Shown: piece by piece, positions 1 through 6,726 of the stretch
Numbering within the stretch: position 1 is the stretch's first letter
Layout of the letters: each line of letters starts with the position of its first letter
Made by a program: the position numbers and the translations under genes
The notes under the pieces: model-generated
What the model saw: only the letters and a program-made list of their open reading frames with translations
The model's database searches: none
Told to the model about the DNA's origin: nothing
Origin: Clostridia bacterium
GTDB lineage: Bacteria; Bacillota; Clostridia; UMGS1883
DNA length: 7,989 nt
Direction: 5' to 3'
Assembly: GCA_021202495.1 (NCBI GenBank)
Contig: JAJQCX010000140.1
Span: 1-7,989 of the forward strand

Positions 1-1642
1 GTCCAACACTCCGCTGAAAGCCGCGCTTTCCGTGCCGATTGAGATCCACTCACTGCCCGTCAGGTCGATGTCAGCTTCAAGACTTCCCCACAAATCGCCC
101 TCGCCCGCGTTCACAATCTCCGCGAATTCATAAAGCTCGTCCGCCGTCGAAATTCTGAATACCCCCGGCGAAACAATTTCCATCGACGTACCCTTTATCC
201 TGTAAAGTCCGCCGCTCGCAAACGCAAACAGCGCGACCTTCCCATTACTTTTAGCCGCGTCAATCACATCGTCGTCCAGCTTCAAATTCAATGCCGCGCT
301 CGACGTGTTGTTGCCTATCCGCGAAACCTCGCCCGCCAAGTTTTCCTCTGTCGCAAGCGCTTCTATCGCCTCCGCGTCCCTCACGTCAAGATTTTTCAAC
401 TCCTCCGTGCTTATCGCGTAAAACTTAACGTAGGAATCTTCGTTTCCCGCGTCGTATCGTCTCGTCACCGTCGCCGAAAGGTAATACCCCACGTCCGTCT
501 TCGTCGGCACATTGAGCTCCGCGAACGGAATCCTTATCAAATTGCCGCTCTCCCACGCCCAAACATACGCCTTAAAATCCGCTTCCCCGTCGGTTTCGTC
601 GTCGGACGTATAATAAATGTTATTCGTAGTGTCTATCGTATAAACCCGTCCGAGCTCGCAAAGCTCGATTTCAACATATTTTCCGTCCTCGTCCGTCTGT
701 ATATCTGTTTCCCATCCCGGCACAACGTAATATTTTTCGCCCGTCTGAGAAGTCCTTATCTCATAATCCGTTATGTGGCTTTCGACAAAATCCTCCGCCG
801 CTCTTTCGCTTGCGATAATCTCTCCGTCACAGACATAGCGAATGTCGACAAATATGTCCTCGTCCTTTTCAATCTCGTCGCAAAGCTCCTCCCGCGTCAG
901 CGCCTTTGAATAGATTTTCACCTCGTCCACCGCGCCCATGTAGTCCTTGTCCGCGCTCCAAAGCGACCTTGCGATGTAATTGAGCTTCCCCGTAAATTCA
1001 CTCGGCTTCGCGTCGATGCCCGTCAGCGACACCTGCTTTTCGCCGTTTATGTACATCACCGCGCTTCCCGTTTCCGCGTCATACGTCACAGCATAATGCA
1101 CCCATACCCCCGCGGACATGGGCTGTGTATTTAAATTCAGCGACTTTGTCGAGCTGCTTCGTCTGACCTCCGCCGCCGTTGTCGAATCCTTGTTTGTAAA
1201 TCCGATGTAATCCGTCGGCGACGATTTTATTGCGTCGCCCAAAAGAGAAATCACAAAGGAATTTCCGTTCCCGCTGTCGCGCTTTGTCCAAAACGACAGC
1301 GTAAAGCTCTCGACCCCGTCAAGAATTTCCTCGTTCATTCTCATGTAGCTTGTTCCGTTGCTTCCGCCCGAAAAATAGGCAGCGCCGCCGCTTACTCCCT
1401 CAGTTGCGGTAACCGCGACCGTCTCCGCCGCGTCGCGCCCGTATTCGGTCTCATCCTTTCCCAAATCCTCCGCGTCGTCAAAGCTGTAATGCACCGTCAA
1501 ATATTCGTCAACAGCGCTGCTTTCAGTCGAGGTTAACCCCCCCCCCGACGGTTTCGGAGGCATCCTCCGCCAACACCGGCACAAAAGACATCATCATCAC
1601 CGCAGCCATAATCCCCGCGGCAATTTTCTTCATCCCCTGCAT
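1..1642 (-). CDS. Secreted LamG-domain (concanavalin-like) surface protein, frameshifted at a G10 tract; 3' end beyond window
   Basis: The ATG at 1642 lies 8 nt after a perfect AAGGAGG and starts a signal peptide (MQGMKKIAAG, a hydrophobic stretch, then VPVLA before EDASE). As written, this frame crosses ten G residues (1537-1546) and stops at a TGA at 1523-1525, giving only 39 residues. The frame one base over is open without a stop from the tract to position 1 (512 codons). If the tract had 9 G, the two would join into at least 547 residues. In that numbering, residues about 48-252 look like a LamG/Laminin_G_3 domain (HYSFDD; LSFWTKRD; WVHYAVTYD; GAVDEVKIYSKALTREE). Residues about 308-470 may be a DNRLRE/CBM96-like beta-sandwich (weak). 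Residues about 493-537 resemble GLUG-type repeats (GVFRISTADELYEFA, ADIDLTG, WISIGT). An in-frame ATG at 1563 would give a product without a signal peptide and has no properly spaced ribosome site. The likely role is extracellular glycan binding or adhesion, which is inferred. The C-terminus and anchor are not visible. Confidence 0.8.
1537..1546 (-). repeat. G10 homopolymer (C10 on plus strand) inside the coding region, possible phase-variation tract
   Basis: Ten consecutive G on the coding strand, directly after the signal peptide codons (GCC TCC GAA ACC GTC). With ten G the frame runs to a stop 12 nt after the tract. With nine or twelve it continues into the long open LamG-domain frame. Long G or C tracts at this place in surface-protein genes are known to change length by slipped-strand mispairing. 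Whether this one does cannot be told from one sequence. Confidence 0.85.
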
Positions 1643-1650
1643 AAAATTTT

Positions 1651-1657
1651 CCTCCTT
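1651..1657 (-). promoter_or_regulatory. Ribosome binding site of the LamG-domain gene
   Basis: Perfect AAGGAGG with an 8-nt spacer to the ATG at 1642. It fixes the start of the signal-peptide frame and argues that this ATG, not the leaderless ATG at 1563, is the real initiation site. Confidence 0.85.
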
Positions 1658-1717
1658 GTATTTTTTTTCACGAACCCCCGTCCGTGCATAATAAACCAAA
1701 TAAAATATAATAAATGT

Positions 1718-1746
1718 ATCATATCATATTTAAGCCAATTATGCAA
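1718..1746 (-). promoter_or_regulatory. Predicted extended -10 promoter for the LamG-domain gene
   Basis: On the minus strand, TTGCAT (1741-1746) is a poor -35. It is followed after 17 nt by TATGAT (1718-1723), which is preceded by TG plus one base, an extended -10. A second overlapping TATGAT lies at 1723-1728. Transcription would start near 1711 and give a leader of about 70 nt. That leader holds a small imperfect hairpin (CACGGAC / GTTCGTG around a GGGG loop) before the ribosome site. Confidence 0.55.
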
Positions 1747-1801
1747 CACCGATTTTAAAAATTTTTCCGCCCCCACCCCGCGCCCGCAGGCGCATCAATT
1801 C

Positions 1802-1824
1802 AAAATTCGCCTCCGGCGAATTTG
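1802..1824. repeat. Perfect short palindrome (9-bp arms, 3-nt loop)
   Basis: AAATTCGCC and GGCGAATTT flank a TCC loop. It has no T tract on the side needed for a terminator and lies downstream of the true terminator of the SLH gene. It directly precedes the 7-bp tandem repeats, so the two may belong to one intergenic repeat element. Dispersal in the genome cannot be seen from this window. Confidence 0.6.
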
Positions 1825-1832
1825 TTCCATAA

Positions 1833-1870
1833 CTCCACACTCCACACTCCACACTCCACCCTTCACACTC
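1833..1870. repeat. 7-bp tandem repeat, CTCCACA, three exact and two degenerate copies
   Basis: Three exact CTCCACA units at 1833-1853 are followed by CTCCACC, CTTCACA and a partial CTC. The array lies between the LamG-gene promoter and the terminator of the SLH gene, about 90 nt upstream of the predicted -35 (1741-1746). It encodes nothing convincing. Confidence 0.75.
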
Positions 1871-1909
1871 AAAAAACGCCCGACCGACCGCAATACGCAG
1901 TCAATCGGG
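1871..1909 (-). terminator. Rho-independent terminator of the SLH/beta-helix gene
   Basis: On the minus strand, starting about 20 nt after the TAA, a 13-bp stem (CCCGATTGACTGC paired with GCGGTCGGTCGGG, including three G-T wobbles) closes a GTATT loop. It is followed by CG and six T. It separates the SLH gene from the LamG gene. Confidence 0.8.
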
Positions 1910-1929
1910 AGTTCTTTAAATATTCAATT

Positions 1930-4116
1930 TTACTCCGACAACACCGTGCCGTCCGCAAGCGTTATCGTATATCCGTTAAAATTAATCGTGCCGTTGTTCA
2001 CAATGCTTGTCAGCGTGCAGTTTCCCGTGAGCGTCAGCGTGCAGCCCGCGTCTATCGTGAGAACAATATTGTTGTCAACCGCCGTGCCGCCCTGCTCATT
2101 GTCGACAATGTTTATCGTGCCGATAATCTCCGAACCGTTCGTCAGCACGAGAGAGAGCGTCGAAATTGAATCCACAATTATGTCGCCGTCAAGCGTCTGC
2201 GCGTCGCACGTCAGCTCAACCTGTGCGCCGTTCGACCCCGCGCTTCCCCAGCCGCGCGAAGCGCTGTTGCCGACCACGCGAAGCAAATACCCTTCCTCGT
2301 CAAGGTTTGTTATGTCAACGCCCGACAGCGTCATTATGCAGTGCGTGTTCGTCACATAGAACATATCTCCGTTGTTGCCCGTAAGCGACCCGCCCGTCAT
2401 CGAGAACACCGACGTTCCGACCTCCGCGTCGCCCGACATTGACTGATATATCATCACGTTGTGTACGTTTTCATCCGAGCTCGTACCCTTTGTGTCGCTC
2501 ATGTTGCCCGAAACGGTGCAATCGATAAGCTCAATCGAGTTCTGCCCCTCAATAACAAGCGCCTCGGAATTGTTCGCAACAAGATCCGCGTCCGAAACCG
2601 TTATTGCCGCCGTGGAATATACCGCGGGCGAATTATAGCCGTTCGATGTATAGCTTCCGCCCGTCACATTCACCGTGCCGCCGCCGCGATCCGAGCGTAT
2701 TGCCGCCGCCGAGCTGCCGCTCGTATTTATCGTCAAATTCGAAGCGTTCATCGTGCCGCCGCCCGTCGTCTGTATTCCGCCGGAATTGTCAGCCGTCGTC
2801 GTTATCGTCGTGTCCGAAACGTTCACAACCGTGCCGCTCCCGTAGCTGAACACGCCGTTGCCGTTCTGCGCCGAGGATGTAACAGTGGAATTTGTTATCG
2901 TAACCTGCGCCCCGTCCGTCGCGAGAAGCGCCGCGTTCTGTCCGTAAAAGTCGCCGTTTTCCGTATTCGAGGACGAACCCGCCGTCTTTGCGACCGTTAT
3001 TCCATCGAGCGTCACCGTCGCGCCCGTTATTCTGAGCGCGTTTTCGTCGTCTCCGCTCGATTCGTAGCTTGTGCCCGAAACCGACGTATCTTCCGTTATC
3101 TCGTTTGCCGCCGTCCCCTGCGTCACCTCGTTCGAGCCGCCGAATCCGCCGCCCATGCCGCCTCCGGGCTGACCGCCGCCCATGCCGCCTTGCATGCCGC
3201 CGCCTTCACCGGGCATTTCTCCGCCCATGCCTCCGGGGCCGCCGCCTTGCCCGGCGTCCTCAACCGTGCGCATCAATATTGTCGCCGCCTCGGCGCGCGT
3301 CAGCGTTCCGTTAGGTCTCAATGTGTCGCCGTCGCCTTCAATATATCCTTCCGCGACAAGACTCTTAACCGCGCTCAGCGCATAGTCCGAAATCTCGTCG
3401 CCGTCACTGAACGTCAAGTCCTCACCCTCGGAGAGCTCCTCGCCCTTGTAGATGCAGTAGCGATATATCAAAACCATCATCTGCTCGCGCGTCAGCTCTT
3501 CGTTAGGTTCAAAATCCCAGCCGTTGTTTTCCTCAAGAAGTATTCCGTTCTCTGTAGCCCATTCTACAGCCTCATCGTACCATTCTCCGTCCGATTCAGT
3601 CTCAGTTGCGGTCTCGGTTGCCGCCTCTTCCGCTCGCTCGTCCTGCATTCCGCCTAACTCGTCCTGCATTCTACCTTGCTCGTCCTGCATTTCGCCGGGC
3701 TCTCCGCCCATGTCGCTCGGCATTTCTCCCGGCTCTCCGCGCTCTCCGCCGCGGCGCAAACTCTGCGACGCACGGTAAATCATAGTCACAAATTGTGCCC
3801 CTGTAACCGTAGAATTTGGCTCAAACGTCGTGTCCGTCATTCCGGTAATTATTCCCATAGAATAAGCACGTTTTACCGCGTCAAAATACCACGCATCCTC
3901 CTCCACATCGTCAAACGGCAGCTCAACCGTATCCATCTTCATTCCGCCGCCAAAGTCCCCATTTTTAGGCATTTCCTGCACTTCCTGCATCTCCATGTCC
4001 CGCATCGGCACACTCTCCGTATCAGCGTCAAAATTTCCCGTTTCATCGGCAAAAACCGACCCACATCCGAGCATTGCCAGTGCCAACAAAACAGCCGTAA
4101 CTCTTTTGCTTCTCAT
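1930..4116 (-). CDS. SLH-domain surface protein with Gly/Met-rich linker and beta-helix-like C-terminal domain
   Basis: A 728-residue exported protein. The start at 4116 is chosen because AGGAGG lies 10 nt upstream and MRSKRVTAVLLALAMLGCGSVFA forms a signal peptide (likely cleavage VFA/DET). The upstream in-frame ATG at 4167 has no ribosome site and lies upstream of the predicted transcript start. Three SLH domains are visible: about 66-118 (FDDVEEDAWYFDAV, FEPNSTVTGAQFV), 177-224 (EWYDEAVEWATENGI, FEPNEELTREQ) and 235-286 (ISDYALSAVKSLVAEGYI, LRPNGTLTRAEAA). SLH domains usually bind pyruvylated secondary cell wall polymer, so surface anchoring is expected. Residues 119-176 are a Glu/Met-rich linker with MQDE heptads, and 289-327 are almost all Gly, Met and Pro. 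Residues about 340-728 are repeated short strands rich in Thr, Ser, Asn, Gly and Val, like a right-handed parallel beta-helix, with ITNSTVT- and VNVSDTTIT-type rungs. I see no catalytic motif. Adhesin or glycan-binding function is only inferred. Confidence 0.9.
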   Translation of the reverse strand: MRSKRVTAVLLALAMLGCGSVFADETGNFDADTESVPMRDMEMQEVQEMPKNGDFGGGMKMDTVELPFDDVEEDAWYFDAVKRAYSMGIITGMTDTTFEPNSTVTGAQFVTMIYRASQSLRRGGERGEPGEMPSDMGGEPGEMQDEQGRMQDELGGMQDERAEEAATETATETESDGEWYDEAVEWATENGILLEENNGWDFEPNEELTREQMMVLIYRYCIYKGEELSEGEDLTFSDGDEISDYALSAVKSLVAEGYIEGDGDTLRPNGTLTRAEAATILMRTVEDAGQGGGPGGMGGEMPGEGGGMQGGMGGGQPGGGMGGGFGGSNEVTQGTAANEITEDTSVSGTSYESSGDDENALRITGATVTLDGITVAKTAGSSSNTENGDFYGQNAALLATDGAQVTITNSTVTSSAQNGNGVFSYGSGTVVNVSDTTITTTADNSGGIQTTGGGTMNASNLTINTSGSSAAAIRSDRGGGTVNVTGGSYTSNGYNSPAVYSTAAITVSDADLVANNSEALVIEGQNSIELIDCTVSGNMSDTKGTSSDENVHNVMIYQSMSGDAEVGTSVFSMTGGSLTGNNGDMFYVTNTHCIMTLSGVDITNLDEEGYLLRVVGNSASRGWGSAGSNGAQVELTCDAQTLDGDIIVDSISTLSLVLTNGSEIIGTINIVDNEQGGTAVDNNIVLTIDAGCTLTLTGNCTLTSIVNNGTINFNGYTITLADGTVLSE
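3637..3699 (-). repeat. 21-bp in-frame tandem repeat in the linker of the SLH protein (three copies)
   Basis: The 12-base core ATGCAGGACGAG (minus strand) recurs at 3679-3690, 3658-3669 and 3637-3648, exactly 21 bp apart, encoding MQDE at the start of each heptad (MQDEQGR, MQDELGG, MQDERAE). Two GEPGEM copies lie just before it. Gain or loss of units would keep the frame and change only the spacing between SLH domains 1 and 2. Confidence 0.8.
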
Positions 4117-4124
4117 AATTGCGT

Positions 4125-4132
4125 CTCCTCCT
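4125..4132 (-). promoter_or_regulatory. Ribosome binding site fixing the SLH protein start
   Basis: AGGAGGAG lies 8-10 nt upstream of the ATG at 4116. No comparable site precedes the longer in-frame start at 4167, so this motif decides the start. Confidence 0.85.
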
Positions 4133-4151
4133 GTATTTTTTATATAATCAA

Positions 4152-4180
4152 ATACTATCACACTCATTTTTACAAATCAA
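4152..4180 (-). promoter_or_regulatory. Predicted extended -10 promoter of the SLH/beta-helix gene
   Basis: On the minus strand, TTGATT (4175-4180) and TAGTAT (4152-4157) are separated by exactly 17 nt, with TG one base upstream of the -10. A transcript would begin near 4145 and have a leader of about 30 nt carrying the ribosome site. The mntP gene ends about 65 nt upstream of the -35 with no convincing terminator, so read-through from mntP is also possible. Confidence 0.55.
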
Positions 4181-4245
4181 TGCTTTTCACAAAACTTTCA
4201 ACTGCCCTTCACCAAAGCGACACAAAACTCAATTTTGTTCACAAT

Positions 4246-4800
4246 TTATATAATTTTTAAGTGCTCGCAAACCACCTTAATTCCCATTAAAATAAGTATT
4301 ATTCCTCCCGCAGTCTCCGCTCCCTTTTTGTATTTTGCCCCGAAAACGCCGCCTATTTCGCACCCCGCCCATGAAAATACAAACGTCGTTATTCCAATCA
4401 AAAGAGAAGCCCGCCAAATATCAACCTCCAAAAACGCGAACGTCATTCCCGCCGCCAATGCGTCAATGCTTGTCGCCACAGCAGACGGCAGCATGTCGCG
4501 CGCCGCAAACGAACACCTTTCATCAATCTCCCCGCCTGCGTTTTTTATCATGTCAATTCCAATCGCCATAAGTATCGCAAACGCCGCCCAATGATCCGCT
4601 CTCTCAATCAATCCGGCAAAGCTTTTCCCCGCAAAATAGCCTATCGTCGGCATCAGCACCTGAAAAGTTCCGTAATAAAGCCCCGTCACAACGCCGTATC
4701 TCATTTTCGCCTCACCGGCCGCCAACCCCTTGCACACCGCCGCCGCAAACGCATCCGCCGACAGCGCCGCCGCAATCACCCACAGCTCCCACAAGCTCAT
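4246..4800 (-). CDS. mntP: MntP-family manganese efflux pump
   Basis: A 184-residue membrane protein, the usual length for MntP, which exports Mn2+ across the cytoplasmic membrane and protects against manganese excess. About six hydrophobic segments are visible. The two family repeats appear as SADAFAAAVCKGLA (14-27, with D16) and SIDALAAGMTFAFL (111-124, with D113), and there is a third buried acidic residue in GIDMI (D83). The closing segment GGIILILMGIKVVCEH (165-180) also fits the family. The start at 4800 follows a GGTGGTG-type weak ribosome site. The ABC operon terminator hairpin ends only about 15 nt upstream of the ATG, so mntP needs read-through or a promoter overlapping that hairpin. 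I see no yybP-ykoY manganese riboswitch, which often precedes mntP. YtaF-like sporulation proteins are a related family, but the length and motifs favour MntP. Confidence 0.9.
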   Translation of the reverse strand: MSLWELWVIAAALSADAFAAAVCKGLAAGEAKMRYGVVTGLYYGTFQVLMPTIGYFAGKSFAGLIERADHWAAFAILMAIGIDMIKNAGGEIDERCSFAARDMLPSAVATSIDALAAGMTFAFLEVDIWRASLLIGITTFVFSWAGCEIGGVFGAKYKKGAETAGGIILILMGIKVVCEHLKII

Positions 4801-4814
4801 TTTTTCACCACCAC

Positions 4815-4854
4815 AAAAATAAGAGTGTCAAGCAAATCCCGCTTAACACTCTTA
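4815..4854 (-). terminator. Rho-independent terminator of the ABC importer operon, in the mntP leader
   Basis: On the minus strand TAAGAGTGTTAAGC pairs with GCTTGACACTCTTA with one mismatch (14 positions) around a 7-nt loop and is followed by five T. It starts about 23 nt after the ATPase stop codon and its T tract ends 14 nt before the mntP ATG, so it could act as an operon terminator or as an attenuator for mntP. Confidence 0.8.
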
Positions 4855-4877
4855 TATATACTTAATTTCTTTTCACA

Positions 4878-5672
4878 TTATGACAAGAGCATTCTGTCGT
4901 TGTCGAGCTCATGACCCGCCGCAACGGAGAATTTACGCAGCAAATCGCCCGTTGTGAGGTTCTTCTTTTCCTCGCCCTTCACATCGTACACAATCTTGCC
5001 CTCGCTCATCATTATGAGCCTGTTTCCGAGCTTTACCGCGTCCGTCATGTTGTGCGTTATCATTATCGTCGTCAAATTGTTTTCCCCGACAATTTTTTCC
5101 GTCAAATCAAGCACCTTTTTCGCGGTTTTGGGGTCAAGCGCCGCCGTGTGCTCGTCGAGCAAAAGAAGCTTTGGCTTCTGCAGCGTTGCCATCAAAAGCG
5201 TCACCGCCTGCCTCTGTCCGCCCGACAAAAGCCCGACCTTGCTTGTCAGCCTGTCCTCAAGCCCAAGCTCCAATTTTGCAAGCTCTTCTCTGAAATAGCT
5301 TCTTTCTTTCGCCGTTATCCCCCATTTCAATCCTCTCGGATTGCCGCGCCTTATCGCAAGCGCCAAATTCTCATCAATGCCCATGTCCGCCGCCGTGCCC
5401 ATCATCGGATCCTGGAACACTCTCCCCAAAAACTTCGCTCTCTTATATTCCGGCATTTTCGTCACGTCAACGCCGTCTATTACAACCGTGCCGCCCTCAA
5501 GCTGCCACACGCCCGAAATTGCGTTCAAAAGTGTGCTCTTTCCCGCGCCGTTTCCGCCGATAACCGTAACGAAATCTCCGTCCTCCATTTCAAAATCGAC
5601 GCCGTCCAACGCAACCTTTTCGTTCACCGTTCCGGGATTAAAGACCTTATAAGCGCCATAAATTTCAAGCAT
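4878..5672 (-). CDS. ABC importer ATP-binding protein (COG1101 / TrpZ-like)
   Basis: A 264-residue cytoplasmic ATPase that powers the importer. All nucleotide-binding motifs are intact: Walker A GGNGAGKST (39-47), Q-loop FQDP with Q87, signature LSGGQ (149-153), Walker B LLLLDEH (169-175, E174 catalytic) and the switch His in ITHN (H207). The LLDEHTAALDP form of Walker B plus D-loop and the long insert after the Q-loop (GTAADMGIDENLALAIRRG) are typical of the ATPases that pair with ABC_sub_bind-type binding proteins. Its ATG lies inside the end of the permease gene, with an 8-nt overlap (ATGCTTGA), so translation is probably coupled. An AAAGG sits about 11 nt upstream. The gene is followed by the terminator at 4815-4854. 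The substrate is set by the binding protein and is not shown by this gene. Confidence 0.93.
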   Translation of the reverse strand: MLEIYGAYKVFNPGTVNEKVALDGVDFEMEDGDFVTVIGGNGAGKSTLLNAISGVWQLEGGTVVIDGVDVTKMPEYKRAKFLGRVFQDPMMGTAADMGIDENLALAIRRGNPRGLKWGITAKERSYFREELAKLELGLEDRLTSKVGLLSGGQRQAVTLLMATLQKPKLLLLDEHTAALDPKTAKKVLDLTEKIVGENNLTTIMITHNMTDAVKLGNRLIMMSEGKIVYDVKGEEKKNLTTGDLLRKFSVAAGHELDNDRMLLS

Positions 5673-6600
5673 TGTTCACGCCGCCTTTCTTCGCCTTGGT
5701 GAAGTATTTCTTTTTCCAATACGGCACCGCGAGGAATATCGCCACGACGACCGCCGAAAGAAGCTTCAGCAAATCCGGGTCGAGCCCCAGTGCGTAAACC
5801 ACCTGATATACTATGTAATATATAATTCCGCCCAACGCAACCGCCAAAAGCTGAAAAGCGAAATTGGTCGAAATTCTCCCGAATACCGCCTTGCCGATGA
5901 TAACCGCAGCAAGTCCGATAACTATCGCGCCGCGTCCCATCGAAACGTCGGCAAAGCCCTGATACTGCGCCAAAAGCGCGCCCGAAAGCCCAACAATGCC
6001 GTTTGAAAGCATGAGTCCCAAAACGGTATTGACATTCGTGTTAATGCCCTGCGCTCTGCTCATGTTTATGTTTGACCCCGTCGCCCGCAGCGCACATCCG
6101 CGCTCCGTGCCGAAGAACCAATAAAGCACCGCAATCAGCACAATCACAAATATCGCAATAACGAAAATCGTATTTTTATAAAGCGGCAGAGATCTTATGT
6201 TTCTCAGCGACACCATCAAATCGTATTTTGTGACGCTTATGCCCTGATTTGCCTTGCCCAAAATCTTCAAATTGACCGAATACAGCGCAATCTGCGTCAA
6301 AATACCCGCAAGTATCGCCGGTATGCCCATAAACGTGTGCAAAATGCCCGTCACAAGCCCCGTCAGCACTCCCGCGGCAACCGCCGCAAGCATTGCCGCG
6401 GGAATACTGTACCCCGACAAAAGCATCATAACGCACACGGCGCCTCCTGTTGCCATTGAACCGTCTACCGTCAAATCCGCAACGTCAAGAATCGTATAGG
6501 TTATATACACGCCTATCGCCATTATGCCCCATATAAGTCCCTGCGCCACCGCGCCGGGCAGACTGTTCAATATAGATAATAATGTCTGCATATTCAGCAT
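5665..6600 (-). CDS. ABC importer permease (COG4120 / TrpY-like, BPD_transp_2 family)
   Basis: A 311-residue integral membrane protein with about eight or nine hydrophobic segments (roughly 16-38, 48-64, 66-88, 93-112, 143-163, 192-214, 224-243, 247-270 and 278-294). The motif DLTVDGSMATGG (42-53) is characteristic of this permease group. The cytoplasmic loop LRATGSNINMSRAQGINT (171-188) corresponds to the region that contacts the ATPase. A basic tail (KKKYFTKAKK) ends the protein. It would form the membrane channel, probably as a homodimer, since only one permease gene is present. The start at 6600 follows AAAGGAG with a short 4-nt gap; the ATG at 6591 (MQTLLSIL) is the alternative. A strong hairpin lies between the binding-protein gene and this one, so its expression may be lower than that of the upstream gene. 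Confidence 0.92.
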   Translation of the reverse strand: MLNMQTLLSILNSLPGAVAQGLIWGIMAIGVYITYTILDVADLTVDGSMATGGAVCVMMLLSGYSIPAAMLAAVAAGVLTGLVTGILHTFMGIPAILAGILTQIALYSVNLKILGKANQGISVTKYDLMVSLRNIRSLPLYKNTIFVIAIFVIVLIAVLYWFFGTERGCALRATGSNINMSRAQGINTNVNTVLGLMLSNGIVGLSGALLAQYQGFADVSMGRGAIVIGLAAVIIGKAVFGRISTNFAFQLLAVALGGIIYYIVYQVVYALGLDPDLLKLLSAVVVAIFLAVPYWKKKYFTKAKKGGVNNA

Positions 6601-6671
6601 TCCGCTCCTTTCACGGTTCGGGGAACCGCCGATTAACGCTTCCCAAAGCCTTGCTTTCCCCGCCTTTTATC

Positions 6672-6710
6672 AAAAATCCCGTTGGAAAAATTGTTGTTCC
6701 AACGGGATTT
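6672..6710 (-). terminator. Intra-operon terminator or attenuator hairpin between binding protein and permease
   Basis: On the minus strand AAATCCCGTTGGAA and TTCCAACGGGATTT form a perfect 14-bp stem around a 9-nt loop and are followed by a five-T run. It begins about 16 nt after the binding-protein stop and 70 nt before the permease start. Such hairpins can partly terminate transcription or protect the upstream mRNA 3' end, giving more binding protein than permease. Confidence 0.85.
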
Positions 6711-6726
6711 CAAACGTCACTCGAAA

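Noticed and set aside
1530..1550. Programmed ribosomal frameshifting at the G tract
   Set aside because: A run of G can slip in principle, but I see no well-placed stimulatory structure, and length variation of the tract is the simpler explanation. Not excluded.
1833..1870. Heptamer array as a CRISPR
   Set aside because: Contiguous 7-bp units with no spacers and no cas genes.
2461..3657. Long plus-strand reading frame (398 codons) opposite the SLH gene, and similar plus-strand frames at 4911-5702 and 6682-7704
   Set aside because: Arg/Ala/Ser-rich or His/Arg-rich shadow translations with no domain, signal or ribosome site. They lie fully antisense to genes with clear protein families.
4047..4062. 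Lipobox-like AMLGC in the SLH protein signal peptide
   Set aside because: The -2 Leu and -3 Met fit the lipobox poorly, and a signal peptidase I site (VFA/DET) follows shortly after. SLH domains already provide the anchor.
4117..4167. Longer start at 4167 for the SLH protein
   Set aside because: No ribosome site, it lies upstream of the predicted transcript start, and it would place 17 extra residues before a normal signal peptide.
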